Below are positions 24,950-37,862 of a stretch of DNA of 64,000 nucleotides, piece after piece. The DNA comes from Typhlomys cinereus (Eukaryota > Chordata > Mammalia > Rodentia > Platacanthomyidae), in the NCBI GenBank assembly GCA_023101885.1, contig JALPQD010000005.1:6936584-7000583 (forward strand), given 5' to 3'. The number at the start of each line of letters is the position of its first letter. Within the stretch, counting starts at the first letter, position 1. The notes under the pieces were generated by a model. It had not been told where the DNA came from and searched no databases. It saw only the letters and a list, made by a program, of their open reading frames with translations. The translations under genes were made by a program, and so were the position numbers.

Positions 24950-25240
24950 GGGCTTGAGGCTTAGTGACTGGGCCCCACTTCCTCTCACTCTTCTCTTTCT
25001 CTCTTTCTCAGTTCCCCTTTCCCTCTCTCCTTCCCTCTCTTCTTCCCTCCCTTCTTCTCTCTTATATGCCTGCCATAATGTGAATCAACTCCTCCATGGG
25101 CCACCATGCTTTCTCTCCATGTTCCTTACCATAATGGACTATTTTCCTTAAGGAAATGTAAGGCAGATAGTAAACCTTTTCTCCCTTCAGTTGCTTAGCA
25201 ACAGAAGAGTGCCTGCCACAGTTGTGTTCTCAGAGAAACC
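24950..25240 (+). repeat. Possible old dispersed repeat, 3' part
   Basis: A pyrimidine-rich section (24990-25065), then AATCAACTCCTCCATGGGCC and TAAACCTTTTCTCCCTTCAG, then GTTGCTTAGCAACAG. The end resembles the distal part of the repeat at 18283. Low certainty. Confidence 0.3.
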
Positions 25241-27795
25241 TTGAACGAGTTGGGTCCTTAAGCTTTGGAGACCAATCAGAGGCAACAGTGATACTTTTTC
25301 ACTGCCCTCCTTGTCACCTTTGAATCTGTAATGTGTTTTGGAGGAAAAGGAGTGTAAAAAAATAAACATGGCCATTATTTTAGATCAGGAAATTTGAATA
25401 TGTTCAAGAAATCTGAGTATTTCTCACACTTTGCTAGATACTCATCTTTGATGGTCCTTTAAAAGCACCCATTCTACTAATTCAGATTTAAAAAAAAACA
25501 CAAAGAGTAAACTACTTGGGCATAAACAATTGGATCAACAGAATAGTCACCCCTACCTCCCAGTTGATGCCCAACTGAATCACAATATTCAAGATGAAGG
25601 CTTCCACATTTTAGATAACAGATCAAAACCATAATTCCCTTAGGATATGACATTCACTGTGTTCCTTTCCCTGAAGTGTATTTATCTCCATCATCACAGC
25701 TCAGTTTGCCCTTATATCAGAGTGTTCCTTCTTAAGAGCAGGCTGATACCCCAAGATAATTGTGAGCCTCTTTTCAAAAGATTTTTCTTTCTCTTCCTAC
25801 AATCTGAACTTAGGGCAACAGATTTTTGTCAAAGGGAAGCAAGCACATTTTTCTCTTTTAAAAACCCAACTTCTGAACACCTGCAAAGGTCTCGATCCAA
25901 CTTAACTCTTAGTCAAGTCACAGAAAAATGCAACTTAGACTTTTTCAAAATTTTCTTCTTGCTTCATCTCTAGCTTCTGTAGTTTGAAATAATGTCCAAG
26001 ACACATTAATGAAAACAAATTTTAAAAATGGCAGAGAGCACAGGTAAGGAAGTTTATTTTTTTGAAACAGCTACCTTTATCTAGAGGCACTTTTTTCTGG
26101 TGCATGTGGCTTTGAATCTTTATTTGCACAACAATTTAATCAGCCACAGTATATCTTTTCATCATGCAATTGATGAAACACTCTGCCTTCAATATGTTAA
26201 GGAGTTTATTTTCACCCGAATTCTCCTGAAAATACTAAAATAGATAACCTCAGTAAGGTGTTAATGAGATCCTTATAACTAGTTTTGTGTGTATTTAAAG
26301 TACTGATTTAAGACCTTCATTAATGATTAACTACTGGAAAACTCTGTCCAGTCCCCTGAGTTGATTTTATGCCTTTGCATACTATAATTACACACATTCA
26401 ATCATAAAACTTTCCATGGCACTGAACACAATTGAACTTTGAATAAGAACAAATATGTTACAAATCTCAGCTGTTTGGAAAGGTTAATCTTTGAGTAGAT
26501 TAATGATATGATCCAAATCCTTTTCAAGGTTCTTTTCTTGACTGAAGAAAAGATCTATTAGTACAAGGTATTCACATCCTTCTGACCTGACTTCCAGGAC
26601 TGATTGCTTTAGAATGTTTAATAACCATGACCTTGAACTTTCTGTCTCTGGGATCAGGTGGGTGGCAGGTGTCTTGTCACTGAGTTTTAATTTCAGTTGT
26701 GCTAAAAATATGCTAAGTACACTTTTCCATCAGCTTATCTAGTGGAAAGTACCAATTAATTGTGAAAATTACATTTGACTTGAAATCAAGGTTTGAAACC
26801 TCCAATGTTGAGGTCATTTGAGAGAACAAGTAGAAAGAGAGTTGTGTCTGGGGCACCAATGTCAGATGTCCCTCTTATTACCTAAAGAGATAAAAACTAG
26901 TAAAGGTGTCTACTTTAGCATCCTTCCACACAATTTTAATAAATAGCTTTAGTTTCAAGACAAATGTTCAAGTCTCTAACAGGAGATGAATTTTGGAAGA
27001 ATAACTTTTTGATGTGCTCAGAGCTTGCAATGAAAATTTCTTAGTTTTATAACTTCATGGCTGTAATTTATATTTGATCCAAACACTTTATACTTGATCC
27101 AAACAAGGGGATTTTTTATTACAGCTGAAATTTAAGGTTACAGTTCATCATGGTAAGCGAAATCTTACCAGCAACAAGAGCTGTAGAAACTAGTGACATC
27201 ATCTCCACCACAAAAGAAGACAAGGACCAATGCATGCTTTTTAGTTTGTCGAGGAAGGCAGTAATCTGTTTATAAATTGGCTTTTGCATTTATCTAGGAA
27301 TATAGATACTGTCGATATAAGATTGAATTATTGTACCAGTCTTCCTGGAGGATTCCTATGTTTACTGCTTGTTGTAAGACATTCATCCTGCTCTCTCAAT
27401 TCTGCTCTTCTTCTTGCATGAATTCACACGTATTAAAATGCAAGTGTCTTGCTTGTCTGAGATGTCTTTTGCTTTATTTGAAACCCTGAAGCCCCTAAAT
27501 CTCTTGGTATCTGTGCATTTCAGAAACACAATTACTCAGTAATAATTTTCCAAAGATAAGGTTTTATATGTGTGTGTGTGTTATATGTGTGTATGTTTAC
27601 AAGCCACGTTTTCAGTTTTCCTATGAGTTTTAGATGTTAATTTGGAGCAAACACTTAATTTTGAAAGATGCACAGGTTTCTACATTATTATCATGAATAG
27701 TCTGAGAATAATTCTCTGCTATTCAGTGTCCTCATCGGCGATTCATGAATCAGAAGTTAAGGTAATCTTTACTCCCTCTCTCATATCTATCTTTC

Positions 27796-27850
27796 TGTCC
27801 ATGCATGTATGTATGCATGCATGTATACATATATGTATGTATGTACCTAT
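27796..27850 (+). repeat. (TGCA/TGTA)n microsatellite
   Basis: CATGCATGTATGTATGCATG and related units, followed by CTATC-type repeats. Confidence 0.8.
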
Positions 27851-28961
27851 CTCTCTACCTATTATCTATCATCTATTTATACACTTTATTTTTTAAAATA
27901 TTTTATTTATTTACTCTTTGCGTGTGTGTGTGTGCAGTCTGCTATGCATCGCTCCTTGGGATTCTCCACGTTTCTTCAGTCAGAGTTTATAAAGTTAGAA
28001 GAGGAGAAAACTGCAGCTTAGGAGTCAAGGAGGCTCTTCTGAGCTTCCAAACTCAGAACTTGGCTAACTGCCTTTGGGAAGATCTGATCATTACTTCTCT
28101 CTTCCATAAACTCTGGGTTATAACGCTTAGAAGCAGTTGCCATGACGGATCATTATGAGTATATGAAAGTGGTTTTAGAAATTGTCAAGTGTTACCTGAG
28201 TACATTAAACATAGATTTCAGAATTCCTACAATGATGTACACACATTCTAAAGGAGCGAAGTTGCTATGAAGGAGATAATGTTATGGCCTAGATCTGAAC
28301 TCTCCCTTCAGTCATCCTTATTTTAAGACATGTTCTCCAATCCAGAAGGGTACAGCAGTGGGGCCTTCAGGAGCTGATTACATTGAGGGTGCTAACTGCA
28401 TTGTTAGACGAACCCATTGATTAATCCATAGCTCAGGTGGTTACTGGGAAGGAAACTTCACCAGTTGAGTCTTAGCTTGAGGAAATCAGCAGGTCCCCAG
28501 GGAACCCTGGGGGGTGTCTTCTGCATTTGGGCCTTTCCTCACTGGTTCTTCCCAGCTGCCATGAAATGAGCAGTTTTTATTCAGCTGCATGCCTCGATGT
28601 GCGAGCTCTCCGAAATCCAGAGGCAAAGGTGACAAGTGACCATGGATTGCAAGTTCTAAACGATGAGGAAATGGAATTGCTTCTCCTTTTAAGTTACCTC
28701 AGGAATTGTATCACAGGACAGAAATCTGTGACTGTGGGTCATCATTTGCCAAATATTTATGATCCAAAAACTTAGAGAGGCTTCTGAAGTCATGACAATC
28801 ATTACTTCTTTAAGGATGCTTCCCCGAGACCCTCCCGCAGGAGCTGACGTACTCCTGGGTGCATAGGTGCCTGAATAAACATCGGCTTTCACTTGGGAGA
28901 TCAGAGTTCTGATTTTCTTCTGATCTTTCTTTCTCAACTTTCTTGCTGGTTTTACCAGATT

Positions 28962-29050
28962 TTTTTCCCCTTGAGATATATGTTCACTCTGTAGCTCTGA
29001 CTGACCTGGAATTCGCTATGTATCCCAGGCTGACCTGAATTTCACCAAGA
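28962..29050 (-). mobile_element. B1-like SINE, 3' half (minus strand), split
   Basis: The inverted B1 3' half: TCACTCTGTAGCTCTGACTG, GACCTGGAATTCGC, ATCCCAGGCTGACCT. The other half resumes at 29612 after inserted sequence. Confidence 0.7.
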
Positions 29051-29334
29051 CTATCTTCATTCTCCTTTTTTTAAAAAATATATTTTATTATTTTAGTGTT
29101 GCATATATGAATTTAGTGAATTTATTATATTTACCCCAATTCTGTCTCCTTTCCTTTCCTCTTTATATCCTTCATCTTCCCTTCCAGACTCCCTTTTATG
29201 TTCAAGTCTTTTTCACTTATATGACCCACTGTGTTTCATCTAGTTTGCCTTTGATGACATATACCTAACATGATTCATGCTCCAGCAAGTATCATAGATC
29301 AGTAAGTAAACCACTAGGGTAAGCAGGAAAGAAT

Positions 29335-29608
29335 TATTTTTTTAAAAAATTACTTATTTGGTGTGTGCGTGCGTGCGTGTGTTTTGTATCAGAGGGCACT
29401 GTTGTCCCTGTGGAGGACCAAGGGTGATTTTGAGAATTATCGTGGATTGCTTCTACCTGTTTTTTGCTTTCTCTGGGATTTCCCAGGCTCCACCCACAAG
29501 GACTGAAAGTGCGGACTTCTGCCTTTTTCTACATGGGACCTGGGATCTGAACTCAGGATTTTGTGCTTTCTAAGCACAGTCTTAATCCCTAAGCCTTCTC
29601 TCCAGCCT
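29335..29608 (-). mobile_element. tRNA-headed SINE, older subtype, nested in a B1
   Basis: Inverted head ending near 29608 (TTCTCTCCAGCCT), body with GGACCAAGGGTGATTTTGAG and TTTCCCAGGCTCCACCCAC, and a short GT tract. It lies between two halves of a minus-strand B1, so it arrived later than that B1. Confidence 0.8.
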
Positions 29609-29611
29609 GAG

Positions 29612-29697
29612 GAAAGCATTCTTATAGCAATCTTCCTGCCTCAGCCTCCTGAATACTAGGATTTCAGGCAGGAGCCACTATGTCCACATTTTCTTGC
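29612..29697 (-). mobile_element. B1-like SINE, 5' half (minus strand), split
   Basis: CTGCCTCAGCCTCCTGAATA and AGGATTTCAGGCAGGAGCCAC are the inverted B1 5' half. It continues the B1 interrupted at about 29050. Confidence 0.7.
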
Positions 29698-30161
29698 ATA
29701 ATCTTGGATCTCCTCTTTTCTATCTGCATGGGGTTGAAATCCCTTCCCCAGAATCCATGATTCAAATACAGCTTTTTATGGGCATCCATTCAGCCTTATT
29801 CTGCACTTCTGAATCAAATGCCCAAACATTACTACGCATCCTTACATGGGTGACAGGCATTTCAAATCCGTCACATTCTAAAGTGAACACTCAACTATCC
29901 CTACTCATCTGCCGGGGGATGCTCTCCAGGATTAATTTGAAAGGGCACCGATATTCCTTCAGAGGCTTGACCTATAGTGCTGGAATCATCTACAGTATCC
30001 GTGCCCTTCTTCTCCACAATACACTCAGTTGTCTTCTATCTCCTCACAGCCACACTGATCTAAGCTACGATTCTGTCTTTCCTGCATTCTGCCTTAGTCT
30101 TCAAAACAGCTTCAATATCCATTATCGTCCCTTACAATCTGTTTGCCATTGTAAGCTCTTG

Positions 30162-30190
30162 TGTGTGTGTGCATGTGTGTGTGTGTGTGC

Positions 30191-30244
<54 letters not shown>
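30162..30244 (+). repeat. (GT)n microsatellite
   Basis: Long (GT)n with a few GC interruptions, adjoining the minus-strand B4-like SINE and probably its tail. Confidence 0.92.
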
Positions 30245-30246
<2 letters not shown>

Positions 30247-30512
30247 GCAGATATTAGTTCTTGTAGTCCTCCTTATTTTAAGGTCGGTCTCTTTTGTTTT
30301 TCCAGCGAATACATCAGACTTGCTAGGTTCGCAGGCATCCAAGGATTGCTTTGCACTTACCTCCCATGCTCTACCTAACCTCAGGCCTAGGATTACGGAC
30401 ACTTGTGCTTCATGTCCAGCTTGTAAGAACAGGATTGTGGGGATCCCAGTTCCTGTTCTTATATTTACACGACAAACACTTCTACCCACTGAGCCGTGTT
30501 CCCAGATCCATG
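30240..30512 (-). mobile_element. B4-like SINE, minus strand
   Basis: On the plus strand, CCTAGGATTACGGACACTTG followed by GTGGGGATCCCAGTTCCTG and ACCCACTGAGCCGTGTTCCC matches the inverted B1-to-tRNA-head order of B4. The preceding (GT)n run (30162-30244) would be its tail. Confidence 0.65.
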
Positions 30513-32409
30513 AGAGCTTTCATTACAAAAAAAGGAGTCAGATCAGATGCCTATCTTAAAAATTAGAGTACAATCCAAAATTCACACAACGACCATAAAC
30601 CATTTGGTTGCCTCTGCAATCTCACGCCCTGCCAATCACACTTCTCTGTCAACTCTGCTTCATGTTACACCTTCCTCACCAGTCCTAAGCACGTGCCCAT
30701 CTCAGGTCCTTTTTTTGCCAGGTAAGTTTACATATTTAGCATGCGATCATCTCATTTGCTTTCTGTGACTCACTCTGACTAACATGGAGGGCAGGTGTGT
30801 GCTGTCACTGGTCTTCTGACTCTCTGAGCCCCTCAAAAAGAAAGAAAAATAAAGACTAAAAAGATAATTTTTCTTTGATTGTTTAAGCACTCTCCTCATT
30901 TAGCAATGTGAAATCCCTCTTGGCAATGCTTGATAGTTTGCATACTGATGGACAAACATTTAAAAGTGGTTAAGAAAAGTCGGAAATAACTTGCCAGCCA
31001 TGCAGTGGTGTGTTCCAAGTTCCAGGTTTTGAAAGGCACATTTCTATCATTAGAGTTCAGGCCATGGCAAGTAGAAGATGAGTAGACAAGGAAAATAATG
31101 CCTAGTTGCTGACAGGCTAGCATTAGGCTAAACTGTACATGTTCAACAATGGTCTCAGTTCAGAACGTCCTAGACTAACTGATGTCACACTGAATGACCT
31201 CGTGGTATTACTGATCCTTTAGACAGACTATTCTCACTGTTCTCTAGAAGCATCTAGAGTGCCCAAAGCACAATAAGGACAAGACAATGAGGATGACTGA
31301 TGTGGATACAGAAACCATCACTACAGACAGAAACACAGTCTTCAGTAAGATGCAAAGTGCTAGATCCATGTGAAACCCTGAACTCCATCCACATAGAGAG
31401 GATTTTATTGCATTAGGTAACTTCTCAGTAATAGAGCAGTATAATTTTGTATAGACATGTACAGATGTACATACACATAAACAGCATTCTTGAAAGACAT
31501 TAACATTTTATGAAATAATTCTTTTCCTTCAGCTCTTTGGGGACACTGAGTGTCCCCAGAATTGTAAGAGCATTCTCTGCTTTGCCATTTAATTACATGT
31601 GTTTCTCTATACTACAGTGGTGATTCTCTCTTTCTGTTCCATATAGTATTTATGAGCAAGTTTCTGTTTTGTTTCTGTGGTCAGTGCTAGAATATTGGAA
31701 GGCAGGGATTGCATGCCTGCTGCAGAGTGCTTGCTGTGCTGTGGGGCGGAAGCTTTCAATCAGACTGGACAGCAAATGCCAAGGGACCTGAGTCTCTGGT
31801 ACCATTTTCCTCACTGATGCAATGATTGGGAAAACTGGTCAACACGTGTCTGGTACACAGGTACTCCTTAATGAGCTTTCACTGCTAGACCTTACTATCA
31901 GCATTATCTTCTCGCCATCTTGTACCTTCTTAAATCCTTAGACTTCTGATAGCATTTTACAGTACTTACATATATGAGAAGAGTATCTTTAATGCTAATG
32001 AGCATGTTTTCTAAAAATGTATTTCTCCCTTTATGCTACGTATGTTACACATAGCCTCTAGAGCAATACAACATAGAAATCTTCATGGGCTATACCCTTG
32101 TCTTCACCTTCATCTTGCATAAATGTTCTAGAAAATCAACTATTACATACTGTTTAGACTCTTCTGATTAGTATTCTTCATCATAATTAACATTTATTGC
32201 AAACTACTTTCAGTAATGTGAAATTGTTTAAAAATCTATAAAGAAAATTTAGAATGCTGACCAGGTCACTTTGAGAAAATTTACTTTTTTAGGTCAAATA
32301 TACTTTTATGATGATAATACTGTTTATAATGTTCAGCCATCCTTACATTCCTGGAATAGTCTTTTGTGGTCAAGATGTTTAGATCTTTTTTTGAATCTTT
32401 TTCCTTTTC

Positions 32410-32698
32410 TTTTTTTTTTTAAACTTTATTATTTAGTGTGTGTGTGTGTGTGTGTGTGTATCAGAGGGTACTGTGTGTCCCTGTGGATGACCAAGGATAT
32501 TCCAGGAATCATCCTGAATTGCTTCTACCTCTTTTTTGTTTTGTTCTGGGACTTCCCAGGCTTTGCCCACCAGGGCCAGAAGCACAGGCTGCTGCCATTT
32601 CCGTCTGGCATTTTTTTTTTACATGGGACCAGGGATTTGAACTCAGGACCTTCTGCTTCTGAGGCAGAGTCTTCACCCCTGAGCTATCTCCCCAGCCT
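32410..32698 (-). mobile_element. tRNA-headed SINE, older subtype, minus strand
   Basis: The inverted head ends at 32698 (CTATCTCCCCAGCCTC). It contains the inverted B-box region, the body segment GGAATCATCCTGAATTGCTT, a (GT)n run at 32437-32459 and a T-rich end. No clean duplication is visible, which fits an older copy. Confidence 0.82.
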
Positions 32699-33149
32699 CA
32701 CTGAATCATATGAAGCATCTATGTATTTTTATCACTTGCTGCTTATTAATTTAAACACATTTATTTAATTGTTCAGCATTTAATATATGAATGAATTTAA
32801 TCTGTGTATTTTGTTTGCTACTTTGAAAACAATCGAATTTTAGCATCCTTCATAATGATTTTTCCAATATAGCAATGTTCTAGTATTGTTTACTCAGTGT
32901 GGGCAAAGAAGTATTGTGTAAGTACCATCCAAATTCCATAAGTACCATTCAGACAACCATCACTAAACTCTTACCTTATTATGGAAATGGGAAAACTTGT
33001 GTTGACAACTGTTAAATATCCTAAGTGTCAAAATAGTTTAATGTAAAAATTTACATATTGGACTACTAACCTGTTTATCATGATGCTTTTAATAAGTATG
33101 ACTTTTTTATTACATTACAGAGTCACCATTCCTAATGTCAGGTCCCCAT

Positions 33150-33172
33150 TTTTTACATGTGTGTGTATGTGT

Positions 33173-33216
<44 letters not shown>

Positions 33217-33449
33217 ATTTATGTATAAGAAGTCACTTAAGTGTGTGTGTCTATGGAAGCCCAAAGGCGACTTCAGGAACATCCTGATTGCTTCATCTCT
33301 TTATTACTTTGCTCTGAAGCTTCCCAGACTCACCTTCCAGGAGCAGAATTACAGGTCACCTGGCATTTTTGTGTGGAATCTGGGGATTCAAACTCAAGTC
33401 TTTTTGCTTGGGAGACAAAGGCTTTCACCCCTGAGCAGTCTTCCCAGCC
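33150..33449 (-). mobile_element. tRNA-headed SINE, older subtype, diverged, minus strand
   Basis: Inverted head near 33449 (GAGCAGTCTTCCCAGCC), diverged body and a (GT)n tract at 33176-33214. Degraded flanking repeats (AGGTCCCCATTTT and AGGCCCCAGATTTT) are present. Confidence 0.75.
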
Positions 33450-33654
33450 CAGGCCCCAGATTTTGAATATTCAGTCATCTTTTCACTGTTTACAGAGAAC
33501 CTCCTCTGAATCAGACAATTCCAGCTGCAGGTAATACATCAGGGAGACCTTGGGGGTTACCTCAAGAGCACACATTCTCTTTCAAGTTTCCACTTCCTCT
33601 AAGCTTGTTGTAACCTATATTCTTTAAAAGAAAAAGAAAAAGAAAGTCTAGGTG

Positions 33655-33775
33655 AAGAAGTCTAGCCAGATGTGGTGGTACAGACTTGCAATTCTAATAC
33701 TCAGAAGCCCAAAGTAGAGGGATCAGTTCAAGTGCAAGGTCAGTGTGAGTCCCACAGTGAGTTCCCACCTTTGTT
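33655..33775 (+). mobile_element. B1-like SINE
   Basis: AGCCAGATGTGGTGGTACAG, then CTAATACTCAGAAGCCCAAAG and AAGTGCAAGGTCAGTGTGAG, in B1 order, diverged. Confidence 0.65.
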
Positions 33776-34182
33776 ATTTCTCATTATTATTATTTTTAAA
33801 TGATCTGAAGATATGATTTTATAAGCATTCCCAGCTTTTCTTTCAGGATTATTTTTGGCATAGGTATTCACCTTTAATATCCAATTTTCAATAATTCCTT
33901 AATTCTCAACATAGAATACATTTTTAAAAGATTAACCCTTGTGCAATGGACTTCTAATTTTTTGAACCGATTAATTTAATGCAGTCATTCTCCTACTTCA
34001 GCATGCCTGAGAATTACCCAGAGGTCTTGTTAAAACAGACTAAGGGGTCCCCTGCCTCAGTTTCTGATTCAGCTTTTCTGGAGCTGGCCTGAAATTCTGA
34101 GCTTCTAACAAGTTCCCTGGTGATGTTTGCTGGTGGTCCAGAAATCATAATTGGAGAATCACTCAGCAAACCATCATTTGGT

Positions 34183-34185
<3 letters not shown>

Positions 34186-34239
<54 letters not shown>

Positions 34240-34240
34240 C
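34186..34240 (+). repeat. (TA)n microsatellite
   Basis: About 55 bp of alternating TA with one CA interruption near 34221. Confidence 0.92.
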
Positions 34241-34493
34241 GCACACTATTTTGAGGAATAATATGTTACACATTCTTAGACATTGTATATCTAAGTATTT
34301 TCCTCCTGACACATGGATAATAGTTTGGATTTGTGATTTTCCTTTCTTCTAATAATGTACAGTTCTAAGTTCCTCCTATAATTTCACTTTATGTGACTAT
34401 GTTCAATGCTAGCCTAATTTTTATCATATATAAATATATATTATATATACAGAAGTCTTCTAATGAAAACTATTTTCTAGAAAGTGCCTAGGT

Positions 34494-34729
34494 TTGGCTG
34501 GAAAGATGATTCAGGGGTTAAGACTTGGCCTCTCAAGCAAGCAAAAGGTCTTGAGTTTGGATCCCATGTAAAATGCCAGGAAGAAACGGAGGCAGCCAGC
34601 CAGTCCTGATAGGTGGAGCCTGGGAATCTCAGAGCAAAGCAAAAAGGATGTAGAAGCAATCCAGGATGATTCCTGAAGTCATCTTTAGTCCTCCACAGAG
34701 ACACACAACGCCTTCTGATACACACACAA

Positions 34730-34761
<32 letters not shown>

Positions 34762-34785
34762 ACACAAAATTAAAAATAAAAAAAG
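34494..34785 (+). mobile_element. tRNA-headed SINE, older subtype
   Basis: The head GGCTGGAAAGATGATTCAGGGGTTAAG is followed by a body with GGTGGAGCCTGGGAATCTCA and CAATCCAGGATGATTCCTGA, then (CA)n and A-rich sequence. A 12-bp duplication AAGTKCCTAGGT with one mismatch lies at 34482-34493 and 34786-34797. Confidence 0.85.
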
Positions 34786-37484
34786 AAGTTCCTAGGTAGA
34801 ATTCTCTTTTCACATTTTTTTTCTGAGTTCTCAGTGAATATTTACCTATTACATGTTTTTTTATTTACAATGATTATTCTTTAAGAAAATTAAGAATATA
34901 AATGTCTGCTTTAATTTCTGAATTGGTACATGGAAAGTGTCTCTGAAATGAATTAAATCATGGGAGGATCTTGGAAAAGTCCAAAAGTCCAAGGTGCTTA
35001 AAACACAAGAAAAATGAAACATTTTTCATACTTTAATTATTTTGTTAACCTGTTTCTTTTCTCATACATTCTTTTTTGTACCCTTGGACACCTTTACTTT
35101 GTTGGTTTTAATTTCCATTCCCTCTTTCTCGACTTTTTTCCTTTCTTTCTTTTTTTGTTTTTGCAGAAATTTCTAAGGTTATCTTTTATAATACATGTAC
35201 TCTCTCACCATATCAATTTGCTCTATCATATGATAATTTGCATTTTTATCTGCTTATTTCTGTTATTTCATTATTATTCAGTTCATCATTATCATTTATT
35301 TCCTTCTTTATTCTATATTCCCTTCTTACTCAACTGTGAATAGTCTCTATTTGATTTCTGTCTTCTTAGTTGAACAAATCCATCTCTTAGGACTAGAGAT
35401 AAACACAGCATCGAATCACACAGTTGTAGGCCTATTTGACAGCATTTAGTAGACTTCTGTATGCCTCTAAGACATTAAGTAGGACACGTTCTATCTGTTC
35501 CCCCTTTCCTTGATCTCTGACACCATACAGATGGTATGTATGTAAAACTACATAATTCCCAAGAAACAGATCCTAAAACATCTTAAGATTTTGATTCAGC
35601 TCAAAGATCTTGGCTTCTGAGGCTTTCTGCCCTTAAACATCAGGCATTGCCTGCAGCCAAGTCCTTGCTCACAGAGACAGGTGTAGGCCTTTCCATTGTA
35701 AGGGCTGCCCTCTGCTCATCAAACAACAGCAAAGCTGCCTAAATGTAGGCATCAATGTGCTGACTGCTTCCATCTCTCCTCGCTTAGAGGGGGAAACTTG
35801 TGAAGGAAAAGCTGGACCACAGAGCATCCACATTATAACAGCTCTTTAAATACACACACTTCTGTGCACATTCTGAGAAATACTGTGTCTTGTGTTAGGA
35901 GTGGTGAAGGAGGATGTCAAATGATACATCACAATGTCCAGAGCTTAACACCGCTAGAGAAAACTCGCTGGACAAAATATCTCTGGAAATTAAATGACAA
36001 TATTGACACGTGGCTCAGAGACAAGTCAACAGTCCCTTCAACATTTGTCATCCTCTGTGCCATCATACATTTTAGTGAGACTTTCGGGAAGTCCACCTAA
36101 GGATCTAATTATTTAAAATTAAGTTCCTATGTATGAATGACTAGTACTGAAAATTACAAAATCTAATCAATTAAAGATAAATTATTTTATTTCATTCTCT
36201 GAAACAAATACTTCAAATATGCACTATATACTTTCACACCATATGATGGTAGCATTCTCACACCATAATTTTTTTCTCCTTCCAAAGATAGGATTGAAAG
36301 ACATATGTATCAGAATCCTGTGAAATACTTGTCTCTGTCTTTTCTTAGATCTGCTGAATTATCAGTCTTGGGCCTGGGAATAGGACTATTTTAAAAGGCT
36401 CTCAGATAATTATGACCACACTATGGACTCTGGTGGTCACTTTTATAAACATAGAGTAAAAAGTAAAGCTAACAGTCTTTGAAAATGATGTAGAACAACT
36501 TACACAGAGCACCTACCCATGCACATTCATGTGCACATGCAGTACCTATAAAAAAGGACTATGTCTTTGAAATTAAAATGAAATTTGGGGTGCTTAAGAG
36601 TCTAAGGTGAAAATATTGTCTCCATAACTCAAAGCAGTATAATTCATCTAATTCATTTCATTTTATACTATCTAATAAAGAAAATTATAATTTCATTTTC
36701 AAGTGCATGAAAGTGAAAGACCAAATGTTTGAAACAAATGGATTAAAACTCTGCAGAGAAGTAGGTTGGCCTATTAACCCTTTGGCATCAGCTTTGAAAA
36801 ATGCACAAGGCTCTTTGTGTTATTTCTCAGCACACTGAATTGAGGCATGAATTTTTCACATTTCTCCTCTATGGCTGATATAAACTTAGGGGAACAGAGG
36901 GTATATTTTAGTTTCTAGTTCTCATTCATAGCTCCTCAACCCAGAAGGAGAATATATACCAACAAACATCACTAGCCAGAAATTGGCCACATCATAGCCA
37001 CATGATTTGCTGAGAGGGGCAAATCTTACTTGCCAGTGTGCAAGTCTGCTCATTTTCCACATGCTTGTTTTTTTACCTCATCTACCTGATCAGGAAATGA
37101 TCTCACCCAGGATGGCCTGGGTTCACATTGCCTATGTCCACAAGTCTGCTCAGGACCGTTCCACCATAGCTCCTCATAGATATGTTCAAGGGTTCAGCAC
37201 CCAACTATCAAGTTGCCACCTGCATCCAAATTGCACAGTATGAGGCACGAAGATTAAGGGGAATACTGTGAGATTTACTGAGTCGCTTATGGTAGACCTG
37301 CGATCGGTCACCACCGTGATTAAAAATAACTACTCTTAATGCCATGTTCACTTCTCAATTTGACTCAAAATTTTTGTTAATGAAATAAAAGGTGGTTTCT
37401 TCCATATTTTCTTCTTATAATACATTAAGATCATTATCCTCGCAGGCTAGAAGAGCTTCATGTAAAATAAACAGAGGATGTCAT

Positions 37485-37862
37485 AGTTACTCTTTCTGCT
37501 ACTGTGAGACAACGCTCAAGCAACTTCAAGGGAAAAAGGGAGATTTATTTGGCTTATGGTTCCAGAGGGGAGATACAGTCCATTATGGCTGGAAAGGTAT
37601 GGCAGGCGGCGGAAACTGGAGGTAGTTTAGATCAAGTCTATCTTGGAGGCTGAGCAAGCAAACTACAGATTGCAAAGAGCAGGTTGTTAGTAGGAGCTGG
37701 GTGGGAATGACCAACCTCAAGGTCCACCCCTTGTGATGTGCTCACTCCAGCAAGGTTGCACCTCCTAATGTCACCATGACCTTCCCAAATATTAACAGCA
37801 GCTAAGTATGAAGTATGTAAGCCTGTGGGGGGACAGCTCGCATTCAAACCCAGAAAGAGGAA
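37485..37862 (+). repeat. Old dispersed repeat, copy 1 (family not named)
   Basis: It contains CTGCTACTGTGAGACAACGC, GGGAAAAAGGGAGATTTATT, GGTTCCAGAGGGGAGATACAGT (first 20 bases are the core), CACTCCAGCAAGGTTGCACC and GTGGGGGGACAGCTC. I recognise this as a common rodent interspersed repeat type. The copy at 47565 shares its start. Confidence 0.5.

Noticed and set aside
27885..28170. Possible minus-strand B2-type SINE beginning with a T-rich and GT-rich stretch
   Set aside because: Only the T/GT-rich beginning fits. The following 200 bp show no head or B-box that I could align.
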